From positions 124,001-188,000 of the forward strand of contig CANLWG010000003.1 in the NCBI GenBank assembly GCA_947494715.1: a stretch of 64,000 nt of DNA, read 5' to 3'. Below are positions 27,755 through 36,887 of this stretch, piece after piece. The position numbers were made by a program, and so were the translations under genes. A model generated the notes under the pieces. The model worked only from the letters and a program-made list of their open reading frames with translations, did not search any database and had not been told where the DNA came from. Every line of letters begins with the position of its first letter. Positions within the stretch are counted from its first letter, which is position 1. This stretch comes from an uncultured Flavobacteriaceae bacterium (lineage in GTDB: Bacteria > Bacteroidota > Bacteroidia > Flavobacteriales > Flavobacteriaceae).

Positions 27755-27880
27755 ACAAAAGTCCGACTTTTACCATTCGGAAATATTGATTTGTATCAAG
27801 AAAAGAAAACGGAAGTTCAACCATTTTCTCTGAAAAAGTAGTTAGTTTACCCTATAATTCTCGACAAAGCACGGGAATCA

Positions 27881-28453
27881 ATGAAAAATCTGCTAACAGA
27901 AATACGGAGCTGTGAGGTGTGCAAAGCGCATTTACCTCTAGGGCCTAGGCCCATTGTTGCCGCAAACCCTGAATCCAGAATTGTCATAATCGGACAGGCT
28001 CCGGGGACCAAAGTGCATAAAACGGGAGTGCCTTGGGATGACCCAAGTGGCAAGCAATTGCGAAATTGGCTGGGCGTGACGGATGAAGTCTTTTATGATG
28101 AAAGAAAGATTGCGCTCATTCCCATGGGTTTTTGCTATCCAGGAAAAGGAAAGAGTGGTGATCTGCCCCCACGCACGGAATGTGCCCCCTTATGGCATAC
28201 CCCGCTATTTGAACAAATGCCCAATTTGCAACTTGTTATTTTAATTGGACAATACGCACAGCAATATTATTTGGGGGATATGATGGAAAGGAATTTGACC
28301 GAAACAGTCAAGGCCTATAAAGACTACCTGCCGCGTTATTTTGTGTTGCCCCACCCTTCGCCTCGAAACCGGTTTTGGCTAAGTAAAAACCCTTGGTTTG
28401 GAGAGGAAGTTGTAGCAGAGTTGCAGTCTCAGGTTAAAAATACACTTAAGTAA
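27881..28453 (+). CDS. Uracil-DNA glycosylase family protein with Fe-S cysteines
   Basis: 190 residues. Uracil-DNA glycosylase superfamily: motif 1 is IIGQAPG (residues 36-42) and motif 2 is LPHPSPRN (157-163). Cysteines C11, C14, C85 and C101 have the C-x2-C ... C-x15-C pattern that binds a 4Fe-4S cluster in families 4 and 5. Motif 1 lacks the usual catalytic Glu/Asp of family 4 (GEAPG reads GQAPG here), so substrate and mechanism may differ. Its stop codon abuts the stop codon of the convergent DoxX gene with no gap. Confidence 0.8.
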   Translation: MKNLLTEIRSCEVCKAHLPLGPRPIVAANPESRIVIIGQAPGTKVHKTGVPWDDPSGKQLRNWLGVTDEVFYDERKIALIPMGFCYPGKGKSGDLPPRTECAPLWHTPLFEQMPNLQLVILIGQYAQQYYLGDMMERNLTETVKAYKDYLPRYFVLPHPSPRNRFWLSKNPWFGEEVVAELQSQVKNTLK

Positions 28454-28906
28454 CTACTTCTTTAGAGTTGAGAAATAGACCCACAGAATAAAGAACAATT
28501 GCGATGGAATTCTAAACCATAAATAGGACATTCCCTTTCCGTTGAGCTCCCCCGTTTGGTAATTGATGTTTTCCATAGCCCCCTTAAAGTTCGCCGGAAG
28601 AATTAGTAGGAAGAACACGATTAGGAACCAGGCAACGGTAACCCTATATCTGGGAATAAGCAGGCCTATGGCGAACCCTATTTCCATAACTCCGGTGAGG
28701 TAGACCATTTCTTTTTTTGCTGGGATGAAATTGGGCAGCATTTGTGCCATCCCATGGGTAAAGGCAAAATGACCTATTGCCGTAAACACCAGCATTGCTG
28801 CCATGGCAATTTGTGCGGCTAGGGCTGGGGATAACTGCCCTTTTATAAACCTGATCAGGATTAAGGAAAGAAGAAAAGTTACCAGTAAGACGATTAATGT
28901 TTTCAT
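28454..28906 (-). CDS. DoxX-like membrane protein
   Basis: 150 residues, four membrane helices. The pattern LVFTAIGHFAFTHGMAQMLPNFIPAKKEMVYLTGVMEIGFAIGLLIP is typical of the DoxX/DoxD-like family (DUF of quinone-linked small membrane proteins). It lies in the same direction as the Crp/Fnr gene at 28952, 45 bp downstream of that start region's stop. Function unknown; often tied to redox stress. Confidence 0.78.
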   Translation of the reverse strand: MKTLIVLLVTFLLSLILIRFIKGQLSPALAAQIAMAAMLVFTAIGHFAFTHGMAQMLPNFIPAKKEMVYLTGVMEIGFAIGLLIPRYRVTVAWFLIVFFLLILPANFKGAMENINYQTGELNGKGMSYLWFRIPSQLFFILWVYFSTLKK

Positions 28907-28951
28907 AGGGCAAAGATTCCCATTAAAAAGATGCCGTGCAATGAACCTAGG

Positions 28952-29518
28952 TTAAGAAATCTGCCGGCGAATTCGGCTCAGGGCCTGTGGGGTAATGCCA
29001 ATATATGAGGCGATATACTTTAAGGGAATTTCCCGAATCAGTTCAGGCCGTTCCGAAAATAATTCCAAATAGCGTTCTTTAGCAGATTTATTCAAAAGTG
29101 CCAGTTCGCGTTTGGATTTGATAAGAAAAAGGTTTTCGGCATTTTTCCGGCCAATCTCATTGCCAATGGCCGTTTCTTTATATATCGCTTGTAAATCGGC
29201 ATAACTTATCCGCCAAAGGCTCGTAGGGGTTATGGATTGGATTTGGTAAGTACAGGGGGATTGTGTCAAAAAGGAATCATAGGCGCTCACAAAACTATGG
29301 GCAAAGGCAAAACCAAAAGTGAGATCGTTGTCAATTTTTGGAATGTATAACCGGACCACTCCGGATTCGATAAAAGACAAGCAGTTTTCCGTAGTTCCTT
29401 GCTTGAGGATTACACTGTTTTTGGGATAATCTTGGAAGACCAGTTTTGATTTAAAGACAAACCAATCATCATCTGAAAGGGAAGCAAAGGATTCCAGATG
29501 TTCTCTAATGTGTTGCAT
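28952..29518 (-). CDS. Crp/Fnr family transcriptional regulator
   Basis: 188 residues. N-terminal cyclic-nucleotide-binding-like domain (VILKQGTTENCLSFIESGVVRLYIPK) and C-terminal helix-turn-helix (IPLKYIASYIGITPQALSRIRRQIS). It groups in type with the copy at 26506 but the two are clearly distinct. It sits between DoxX and an AhpD-like gene, 21 bp after the latter, so a redox or stress operon under its own control is plausible. Confidence 0.88.
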   Translation of the reverse strand: MQHIREHLESFASLSDDDWFVFKSKLVFQDYPKNSVILKQGTTENCLSFIESGVVRLYIPKIDNDLTFGFAFAHSFVSAYDSFLTQSPCTYQIQSITPTSLWRISYADLQAIYKETAIGNEIGRKNAENLFLIKSKRELALLNKSAKERYLELFSERPELIREIPLKYIASYIGITPQALSRIRRQIS

Positions 29519-29539
29519 TTTTAAATTTCCTAGAAATCT

Positions 29540-30142
29540 TTAATACACTTCACCTCCATGTTTCCCTTTCTCCCAGCCGTGTTTCCCCAAATATTGAGAG
29601 GCACTTTCCACGGCCCCGTCCTCAATGGAGGTGCCCATGGAATCGTTCCAGCGGTTAAGGTACCCAAATAGGGAAATAACACCTAACATCTCTACAATTT
29701 CGCCTTCGTTCCAATGTGCATATAAACGTGCCTTTATCTCAGCATTTACCGCATTGGGCACTTGGGATGCGGCCAGGGAAAAATCTAGGGCGATCCGTTC
29801 CGCTTCGGAAAAGGCAGGGTGGGTTCGGTAGTCCCAAATATTATCCAATTGTTCCTGTTCCGCACCATAGCGTTCCGCAGCGCGTATAGCATGGGCTTGG
29901 CAATAACGGCATCCTGTGGCATTGCTACTGACCCAGGCAATCATTCGTTTTAGGGCTGAGGTTACCCTACCTTCATTGGCCATTACAGCCTTGTTCAGGT
30001 TGATGAAGGCTTTGGAAATGGTCGGCCTATGTTGCATAGTCAATACGGAATTGGGACAAAAACCAAGCGTTTCATTGAAGAACTCGGCCAGTTTTTTGGT
30101 TTCGATATCGTGATTGGGATCAAGAGGGGTAACTAAGGGCAT
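29540..30142 (-). CDS. Peroxidase-related enzyme, AhpD/carboxymuconolactone decarboxylase fold
   Basis: 200 residues. The active motif CRYCQAH (C78, C81, H84) is the AhpD-type CxxC-x2-H used for alkylhydroperoxide reduction. The second half (SEAERIALDFSLAASQVPNAVNAEIKARLYAHWNEGEIVEMLGVISLFGYLNRWND) is the typical uncharacterised peroxidase-related family. Upstream lies an OsmC protein on the opposite strand, making a small antioxidant group with the Crp/Fnr and DoxX genes. Confidence 0.86.
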   Translation of the reverse strand: MPLVTPLDPNHDIETKKLAEFFNETLGFCPNSVLTMQHRPTISKAFINLNKAVMANEGRVTSALKRMIAWVSSNATGCRYCQAHAIRAAERYGAEQEQLDNIWDYRTHPAFSEAERIALDFSLAASQVPNAVNAEIKARLYAHWNEGEIVEMLGVISLFGYLNRWNDSMGTSIEDGAVESASQYLGKHGWEKGKHGGEVY

Positions 30143-30203
30143 ATCTTAAATTTTGAGTTACAAATATGAGGTACGAAATGAGAAAATCCTAAAGATTGAA
30201 TGT

Positions 30204-30233
30204 TTTGAAAGGTATCTATTTATCGTACATTTA
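30204..30233 (+). promoter_or_regulatory. Promoter for osmC
   Basis: TTTG at 30204-30207, an 18-bp spacer and TACATTTA at 30226-30233 (seven of eight of TAnnTTTG). It lies 24 bp before the OsmC start. Confidence 0.5.
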
Positions 30234-30256
30234 TAGCTTACAAGAAACAAAAATTT

Positions 30257-30685
30257 ATGGGTACAACAAATCATATCACGACCAAATGGCTGGGCAATAT
30301 GGCCTTTGAAAGCAACAACCTTTCCGGGCATAGTATAAAAATCGATGCAAGTCCCGATGATGGCGGGGAAGGGGATGGACTCCGCCCTAAGGCTTTAATG
30401 CTTTCCAGTTTGGCGGGGTGCTCTGGATTGGATGTGGCGGGACTCTTTAAAAAGATGAAATTGGAAGTAGATGATTTTCAAATTGAGACCATCGCCAACC
30501 TCACGGACGAGCATCCCAAATACTACGATCAGGTTACCATAGAATACCATTTTTATGGGAGCAATCTCAACGAGAAAAAACTGGACCGTGCCGTGGAGCT
30601 CTCCGTTGAAAAATACTGTGGTGTAATGGAGATGTTTCGACAGTTTGCGAAGTTGGAAGTAAAAACAGTGTTTCACAAAAAATGA
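30257..30685 (+). CDS. OsmC family protein
   Basis: 142 residues. OsmC/Ohr fold that reduces organic hydroperoxides with two reactive cysteines: C55 in MLSSLAGCSGLDV and C121 in VEKYCGVMEMFRQ. The subgroup resembles YhfA rather than Ohr. It is divergent from the AhpD-like gene and has its own promoter at 30204. The 211-bp spacer after it shows no terminator. Confidence 0.88.
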   Translation: MGTTNHITTKWLGNMAFESNNLSGHSIKIDASPDDGGEGDGLRPKALMLSSLAGCSGLDVAGLFKKMKLEVDDFQIETIANLTDEHPKYYDQVTIEYHFYGSNLNEKKLDRAVELSVEKYCGVMEMFRQFAKLEVKTVFHKK

Positions 30686-30864
30686 AGTTCAAGCGGAAGT
30701 TTCAAATTCAAGTTTATAAACGTTTGATTTGCAGGGACGCTAGATGAAATGTTTTCAAGGTTGTTCGACAAAAATGGGTAAATGACCAAAATAATAGAGA
30801 ATATAATCTACATTACAAAATAATCGTCTTATCTTCCTTTTTAACCAAGTCCCAACTTTACATT

Positions 30865-30872
30865 TATATTTG
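30865..30872 (+). promoter_or_regulatory. Promoter -7 box for recJ
   Basis: TATATTTG is an exact TAnnTTTG match 24 bp before the recJ ATG. The -33 box is weak (TTTA near 30839). Confidence 0.45.
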
Positions 30873-30896
30873 AGTTTTGTATTTGTTATTTAAACT

Positions 30897-32585
30897 ATGC
30901 GCTGGACATTAAAACCCAAACCCAAGCAAGAGGATATTCAAAGGCTTTCGGATGCCTTGCAGGTGGATGGTCTAGTGGCTCAACTTTTGTTGCAACGTGG
31001 AATTACCGGCTATGAGGAAGCCAAACGATTTTTTAGGCCCCAACTTTCCTATGTGCACAATCCCTTTCTGATGAAGGATATGGATGTTGCCGTAGACCGA
31101 ATCAAAAAGGCCATAGCCCATAACGAAAACATTCTGGTGTTCGGTGATTATGACGTAGATGGCACTACGGCGGTGGCATTGGTATCTTCGTATTTATTGG
31201 AGTACTATCCCAATGTAGCCACATATATTCCGGATAGATATGCTGAAGGCTATGGTGTCTCTTTTCAAGGTATCGACTTTGCGGAGGATAATGGTTTTTC
31301 GTTGATTATTGCCTTGGACTGCGGGGTAAAAGCCATTGAAAAGGTAGCCTATGCCAAGGAAAAGGGAATCGATTTTATTATTTGTGACCATCATAGGCCA
31401 GGGAATGAATTACCGGAGGCCATTGCCATTCTAGACCCTAAACGGGAAGATTGTGATTATCCTTATGATGAGCTTTGTGGTTGTGGGGTAGGCTTTAAAT
31501 TGATTCAGGCCTTGGCATTCAAAAATGGAGAAACAATAGAGGATTTATTTCCTTATCTTGATTTGGTGGCTACGGCCATTGGTGCGGACATTGTACCCAT
31601 TACCGGTGAGAATCGGGTATTGGCGTATTACGGATTGCAGGTCATTAATTCAAATCCACGGATTGGCTTTAAGGCGATTATCGACCAAATCAAAAAGGAA
31701 GAATTGACCATTACCGATGTGGTCTTTATCATTGCGCCCCGAATAAATGCGGCCGGACGTATGAAGCACGGTCAGCACGCGGTAAACCTATTGACCGAAA
31801 CCGATTTGGAGCAAGCGCAGAAGTTTGCTATAGAAATCGAGCAATTTAACTTGGATCGAAGAAATTTGGATCAAGAAATTACCCGGGAAGCTCTTATACA
31901 GATTCAGGAAAACAAAGAGGAAGCGAAGTTCACATCTGTTGTTTATAAGGATACTTGGCATAAAGGGGTAATCGGTATTGTTGCCTCCAGACTGATCGAA
32001 ACTTATTACCGCCCCACCTTGGTCTTTACCAAAAGCGGAGATAAGCTGGCAGCCTCGGCGCGTTCCGTAAAGGGATTTGATGTCTATAGTGCCTTGGAAG
32101 GATGTTCCGATTGTATCGAACAATTTGGCGGGCATAAATATGCGGCCGGACTTACACTTTTGGAAGGACAGTACAAAGCTTTTAAAAATCAATTCGAGAA
32201 AGTGGTTTCCGAAACCATAGACCCTAATTTGCTAACCCCGGAAATTAAAGTGGATGCCCAGATAGATTTTACTGATATTACACCCAAACTGTTGCGGATT
32301 ATCAAACAGTTTGCACCTTTTGGACCAGGGAATATGACCCCGATCTTTATGGCGGAAAACCTCCGGGATACGGGCTATGGAAAAGGAGTAGGGGAAGATG
32401 AGAAGCATCTAAAATTATCCGTTGTTCAAAATGGGACCAGACCCATTGGTGCCATAGGGTTTAACCTCGGTGAAAAACTATCCATAGTGGCGAATAAAAA
32501 ATCCTTCGATGCCGTTTTTTCCTTGGATGAAAACGAGTGGCAAGGTACGGTAAGCTTGCAGTTGAAATTAAGAGATTTGAGATAG
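30897..32585 (+). CDS. recJ: Single-stranded-DNA-specific exonuclease RecJ
   Basis: 562 residues. 5'-3' exonuclease of recombination and mismatch repair. Motif I is VFGDYDVDGTTAVALV, the DHH motif is FIICDHHRPGNELPEA, and the DHHA1-domain glycines are in CIEQFGGHKYAAGLTL. The C-terminal OB domain runs to the end. Length is standard. Confidence 0.95.
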   Translation: MRWTLKPKPKQEDIQRLSDALQVDGLVAQLLLQRGITGYEEAKRFFRPQLSYVHNPFLMKDMDVAVDRIKKAIAHNENILVFGDYDVDGTTAVALVSSYLLEYYPNVATYIPDRYAEGYGVSFQGIDFAEDNGFSLIIALDCGVKAIEKVAYAKEKGIDFIICDHHRPGNELPEAIAILDPKREDCDYPYDELCGCGVGFKLIQALAFKNGETIEDLFPYLDLVATAIGADIVPITGENRVLAYYGLQVINSNPRIGFKAIIDQIKKEELTITDVVFIIAPRINAAGRMKHGQHAVNLLTETDLEQAQKFAIEIEQFNLDRRNLDQEITREALIQIQENKEEAKFTSVVYKDTWHKGVIGIVASRLIETYYRPTLVFTKSGDKLAASARSVKGFDVYSALEGCSDCIEQFGGHKYAAGLTLLEGQYKAFKNQFEKVVSETIDPNLLTPEIKVDAQIDFTDITPKLLRIIKQFAPFGPGNMTPIFMAENLRDTGYGKGVGEDEKHLKLSVVQNGTRPIGAIGFNLGEKLSIVANKKSFDAVFSLDENEWQGTVSLQLKLRDLR

Positions 32586-32674
32586 TTTTTGGAACCTATA
32601 AAACCAAGTGAAGATATTTCCTAAATCTTGTTTTATATTTTATTTGTGCGAAGACGTATAGTTGTACATGTTAA

Positions 32675-33448
32675 TCATATATTTTGTTCAAACTTCTTCA
32701 ATGAAAGTTTTTTACCGTCAAAGACGCCATAGGTAAAGTACGAAATCCAATCCCCCAAATTGGTATAGGTCGATTTTCCATTTAAATCAATTTCCAAAGG
32801 GAGATGACGATGACCGAAGACAAAATAGTCATAGTGCTGTTGTTCCAGTTTTCGCTTGGCGTATTGCACCAACCATTCCTTGTCCTCGCCTAAGAATTTA
32901 ATATCCTCGTCACCTGAAATCAATTTGTTCTTTATCGAAAAGTATTGGGCCAACCGAACCCCCCAATCCGGATGTAACCAACGATAGAACCATTTGGCCA
33001 AAGGATTGGTAAACACTTTTTTCATACGCTTGTAACCCTTATCTCCTGGGCCCAGCCCGTCCCCATGACCTATAAAAAACAAAGTATCGTTCAGCTTAAA
33101 TTGTTGGGGCCTATGAAAAACGGGAATATTGAGTTCTTCCTCAAAATAACCATTCATCCAAAGATCATGATTGCCTACAAAATAGTATATGGGAATACCA
33201 GCATCGGATATTTCGGCCAATTTGCCCAAGGTTCTGGTAAAACCTTTAGGAACAACGGTCTTGTATTCCATCCAAAAGTCAAACAGATCGCCCAAAAGAA
33301 AAATAGCGGCGGCATCCTTTTTTGCTTCGTCTAACCATGCTACAAATTTTTTTTCACGGGGCAGACTTTGTTCCCGTGTTGGTGCGCCTAAGTGGTTGTC
33401 ACTGGCAAAATAGACCTTTTTGCCTTGTGGAATGTTTATGGTAGTCAT
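32675..33448 (-). CDS. lpxH: UDP-2,3-diacylglucosamine diphosphatase
   Basis: 257 residues. Calcineurin-type phosphoesterase that makes lipid X in lipid A synthesis. Metal motifs are in order: VYFASDNHLG, LLGDLFDFW, FVGNHDLW, FIGHGDGLG and VFGHRHLPLE. In this group the first motif has Asn (SDNH) where LpxH of proteobacteria has DLHL. It is co-directional with queD, with 39 bp between. Confidence 0.88.
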   Translation of the reverse strand: MTTINIPQGKKVYFASDNHLGAPTREQSLPREKKFVAWLDEAKKDAAAIFLLGDLFDFWMEYKTVVPKGFTRTLGKLAEISDAGIPIYYFVGNHDLWMNGYFEEELNIPVFHRPQQFKLNDTLFFIGHGDGLGPGDKGYKRMKKVFTNPLAKWFYRWLHPDWGVRLAQYFSIKNKLISGDEDIKFLGEDKEWLVQYAKRKLEQQHYDYFVFGHRHLPLEIDLNGKSTYTNLGDWISYFTYGVFDGKKLSLKKFEQNI

Positions 33449-33487
33449 TTGGTTGTAAAGATAGGAAAAAGCCCCAATCGGCCTTCG

Positions 33488-33949
33488 TTAAGGGAGAGGG
33501 CCATTATCTTCGGCATACCATTCGGCAAAGGCAGTTTCGGTTTCCCTAAGCTTTAGGGAATGAAGCGCTATACTATTTGGAAGTCTTGACTTTATTTTTT
33601 CCGCAAAATCAATGACCATGTTTTCGCTGGTTGGTTGATAATCGGCCAGTATCACTTTATGTCCCCTGTTTTCCAGTTCTTTGGCCAGTTCCACATGAGG
33701 CGTATTTTTATTAAAAACGGTGGCATGGTCAAAAGGATCTACGATTTCTTCCTTTACGATTTTTTTTAAATCCCCAAAGTCAATGACCATTCCCAATTTT
33801 ACATGGGCAGTATCCATAATGGGCTCACCAATAACAGTTACGGACAACTTATAACTATGTCCATGAACATTTCGGCATTTACCATCATACCCATAAAGGG
33901 CATGGCCCGTCTCAAAAGTAAATTGCTTCGTGATACGTATTTTACCCAT
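33488..33949 (-). CDS. queD: 6-carboxy-5,6,7,8-tetrahydropterin synthase
   Basis: 153 residues. Second step of queuosine/preQ0 synthesis. Zinc ligands H16, H29 and H31 (FETGHALYG, NVHGHSY), and the catalytic cysteine C25 in GKCRNVHGH. It precedes lpxH in a likely two-gene unit. The DHATVF-type second half (PFDHATVFNKNTPH) is also kept. Confidence 0.92.
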   Translation of the reverse strand: MGKIRITKQFTFETGHALYGYDGKCRNVHGHSYKLSVTVIGEPIMDTAHVKLGMVIDFGDLKKIVKEEIVDPFDHATVFNKNTPHVELAKELENRGHKVILADYQPTSENMVIDFAEKIKSRLPNSIALHSLKLRETETAFAEWYAEDNGPLP

Positions 33950-34010
33950 CTCCTGAAATAATTGGACAAAGGTAGGGATTCTAAAAAAGAGAACAGTCTT
34001 AGGAAATAGG

Positions 34011-34445
34011 TTAATCTATCGTAATGTTAAGATCACCGTTGATTAATAGTACATGGCAACAATCGGCCCCCACTTTATAGCTGCTATTTACCACTTCCTT
34101 ATCTTCTATGAAACCCCTAAAATGGATTACTTCGGTCTTGTTTCTATATCTCTCCACAAGCTCATCGCCAAAGAGGGGATAGGTTCCATTTTGCCTGAAG
34201 TCTTCAAATTCCTGATCGGAGACCTCACGGGTGATATTTTCACCGGTTTCGGTTATCACAACCTCAAAAGCGTCCAACGAAATAACGACACCGGAAGCGT
34301 CCCTGACATTGACCATGAGAGTTACAAATTGTTCCGTACAACCTATGTTTTCACAATCTATTGCCACATTATTGTCATCGTCCGAGCAATTCATTAAAAG
34401 GATTAAAGAGGAGAATAATACGGAAATCAAGCATATTTTATACAT
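34011..34445 (-). CDS. Uncharacterised lipoprotein
   Basis: 144 residues; not recognised. The signal peptide ends with a lipobox (LILLMNC, cysteine 20) followed by an acidic SDDDNN tail typical of surface-exposed lipoproteins in Bacteroidota. Four further cysteines (DCENIGC and ADCCH) may form disulfides. The mature part is beta-rich. No operon partner is evident. Confidence 0.65.
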   Translation of the reverse strand: MYKICLISVLFSSLILLMNCSDDDNNVAIDCENIGCTEQFVTLMVNVRDASGVVISLDAFEVVITETGENITREVSDQEFEDFRQNGTYPLFGDELVERYRNKTEVIHFRGFIEDKEVVNSSYKVGADCCHVLLINGDLNITID

Positions 34446-34553
34446 AGCATTTTTTATAGTATAGATATGTATTTTGTAAAAAGTTGCGTACTTTCTGGAA
34501 AGAAAACACTTTTTTTGACTATTTTAAAAATGGGTTTTGTGTTATTTGGACTC

Positions 34554-34667
34554 TCACCGTTTAAACTTCTTTCTTGTCTTGACACGGTTTACAAAATAAG
34601 CGATTACTACAAAAAGTGCCAGTAACGGAAAGACCAAATCGCCGTTTAGAAAATTTAGGATATCCAT
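34554..34667 (-). CDS. Small membrane protein
   Basis: 37 residues from the ATG at 34667 (MDILNFLNGDLVF...). One membrane span (PLLALFVVIAYFV) is followed by a basic cytosolic tail (NRVKTRKKFKR), the positive-inside layout. The open frame extends 23 codons further but without a plausible N-terminus. No family is known to me; it may be real but is short. Confidence 0.42.
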   Translation of the reverse strand: MDILNFLNGDLVFPLLALFVVIAYFVNRVKTRKKFKR

Positions 34668-34776
34668 AGGTGTTATTTTTGAGAAATAGAACGTGTAATT
34701 TTGAGTATTATTGGAATTCCCGCCCACCAATTTCACAGAGCGATTCGATCAGCGGTCTGTCCTTATCTCTTTGCTT

Positions 34777-36006
34777 TTAAGGGTTATCCATTTTAAGCAC
34801 CGGCTGGGTCCACGCCATTTCATATAAGATATGCTCAATAGGGTTGTCCTGCAATTTGGATGAAGTTATTTTGCAGCGTGCAAACAATATATCATCGGTA
34901 AGTTCAAAATCTGCTTTGGTTCCTTTAGTGGAAATAAACTCTTCCGGTTGCGACTGTCCTTTTCTACAACCTATAAATGTAATGGTATAGGTTATTCCCT
35001 TTTCTTCCACCACTTCAATAGATAGCTTGTTTTTCGCATATTCCATTTTTTTAAGCGACACTCCCGTACTAGCATAAAAATCCCCTGACTCCATTGCGTT
35101 GATCAATGAAATGGCGGAGAGGGAGTCGGTTTGCACCATTACCCAACCTCGCCCTGCATTACTCCATTCACTGCCTTTCTTATGATAATGATGGGAATCG
35201 TCAGTAGCCAGACCATAAAGTATCGGTTTTTTCTTTTCCAAATATGAAATATTAATAAGATCCCACATCTCCTCTGTTGAAATATGGACCGAATCACCCA
35301 TATTATGAACCATAGGATGCCCATTGTATACTTCAAAAAACCGTTCCCCGTTTAATGCGATCATATCGTTGAGGTCAACGGCATAATGAAAATTTGGATG
35401 GTTTATATGAGGCATAATGGGTATTCCCGTTTCTTGCCTTTGTTTGATTACTTGGTCAATATTATTCTGTAAAACTTCTGCTACACTGTTCCCTCCTTGG
35501 GGCTCAATCTTACTTTGAATGTTTGTCGCATTCATGTGCAAGGGCTTGTTCTCAAAACTATCGGTAATTTCTTCGGATGGGATAATCAAGAATTCCCCTT
35601 CTTCCTCGGCGTGTCTTCTATATTCTTCGTATGTTTTTAACCTGACCAAAGTTCGCCCTGAATCTTTTTTATGTTTTACCCAATCAGATCCATATTTTTC
35701 CAAATAATTTTGAAACGCTTTTTGATAAAGGGAATCCTCGGAAATCTCGATCCATTTTTCGCCTTCTGCCAAAATATTATGATCGGATAAGGCTATAAAT
35801 TGATAGCCTTTGGATTTGTACCAAGCCAAAATCACTTCGGGAAATTCATCTCCATCACTCCAATAGGAATGCGTATGTAGGTTCCCCTTGTACCATTTCA
35901 GGGTCGGATTGTCTTTTGTTGTAGCCTTATCTTTTTTACAACCACTTGTCATAAAAAGGACCAGCAATAGGATAGGGATAATTCGTAGTTTTTGCGTTTT
36001 TTTCAT
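34777..36006 (-). CDS. PHP-domain phosphoesterase-like lipoprotein
   Basis: 409 residues. Signal peptide with lipobox (FMTSGC, cysteine 23). PHP metallo-phosphoesterase motifs follow: NLHTHSYWSDGDEFP (metal HxH), ALSDHNIL, later MPHINHPN and ATDDSHHYH. Exported PHP proteins of Bacteroidota are of unknown substrate; a phosphate or phosphodiester compound outside the cell is a fair guess. It lies after the enoyl-CoA hydratase on the same strand, 92 bp apart. Confidence 0.83.
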   Translation of the reverse strand: MKKTQKLRIIPILLLVLFMTSGCKKDKATTKDNPTLKWYKGNLHTHSYWSDGDEFPEVILAWYKSKGYQFIALSDHNILAEGEKWIEISEDSLYQKAFQNYLEKYGSDWVKHKKDSGRTLVRLKTYEEYRRHAEEEGEFLIIPSEEITDSFENKPLHMNATNIQSKIEPQGGNSVAEVLQNNIDQVIKQRQETGIPIMPHINHPNFHYAVDLNDMIALNGERFFEVYNGHPMVHNMGDSVHISTEEMWDLINISYLEKKKPILYGLATDDSHHYHKKGSEWSNAGRGWVMVQTDSLSAISLINAMESGDFYASTGVSLKKMEYAKNKLSIEVVEEKGITYTITFIGCRKGQSQPEEFISTKGTKADFELTDDILFARCKITSSKLQDNPIEHILYEMAWTQPVLKMDNP

Positions 36007-36098
36007 GGGAGGTTATCGCTGTTGTTTAAACTTTTTTAAGTCCTGATTAGGTTGATACCGGATATTGTCTCCACAAGGAAGACAAGGATATCCTGGAG

Positions 36099-36866
36099 CT
36101 ATTTTTTAAATTTTGATAAGGCGTCTTTTGTATATTCGGACAGCACTAATTTTCCGGTTAAAGCTGCCCGTTCCAACAGCAATTTATCCCAGTGTTCGGT
36201 ACCTTCCCAAAGCACTTTTTTCCATTCCTGAAGGGCTTTTGGATTATACCCGGCAAGCTGGCCTACGGAAAAATCCAGTTCTTTGTCCATTTCTTCAATA
36301 GTATCGAAAACCTTGGAGAAAAGCCCTTTTTCATTGGCCCAATAGGCATTTTTCCACTCAGCGGGAGAAAAGGAAAGTTCCGAAATTGCTGCTTTTCCCA
36401 TCTTTCGCTCAACAGCAGGTCCTATGACCAGAGGGGCAATGCCTATGGAAATTTCAGAAAGTCGAATAGAGGCATTGACGGAGGCAAAAACATAATCACA
36501 TGCCGCCGCAAGGCCTACGCCTCCCCCTACGGTCTTACCCTGAACGCGACCGATAATCGGCTTTTTACAGGTGCGCATGGCGTTGATTACGTTGGCAAAT
36601 CCGCTAAAAAACAGTTTTCCCTCTTCTATATTTGTGATAGAGGTCAATTCGTTAAAAGAGGCACCTCCACAGAAAACCCGGTCGCCTTCCGACTTTAGTA
36701 CAACAACAGAGATATTTTGATTTTCGGAAAGGGTATGGAACTCATTGGTCAGCCGATTTAAAAGTTCGGCCACAAAGGAATTTCCGGCAGGATGGCCAAA
36801 TTCCACTATGGCCACTTTACCATCTATCCTGGTATACAGACTTCCGTTTTCCCTGTTCGTGCCCAT
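36099..36866 (-). CDS. Enoyl-CoA hydratase/isomerase family protein
   Basis: 255 residues of the crotonase fold. The oxyanion-hole segments are FCGGASFNEL and GKTVGGGVGLAAACDY; these stabilise the CoA thioester enolate. The usual catalytic glutamates are not both obvious, so the reaction (hydration, isomerisation or hydrolysis) is uncertain. It starts 21 bp after MATE and is probably in one unit GNAT-MATE-ECH. Confidence 0.82.
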   Translation of the reverse strand: MGTNRENGSLYTRIDGKVAIVEFGHPAGNSFVAELLNRLTNEFHTLSENQNISVVVLKSEGDRVFCGGASFNELTSITNIEEGKLFFSGFANVINAMRTCKKPIIGRVQGKTVGGGVGLAAACDYVFASVNASIRLSEISIGIAPLVIGPAVERKMGKAAISELSFSPAEWKNAYWANEKGLFSKVFDTIEEMDKELDFSVGQLAGYNPKALQEWKKVLWEGTEHWDKLLLERAALTGKLVLSEYTKDALSKFKK

Positions 36867-36887
36867 ATATCTTAGTTTTACCTAAAA

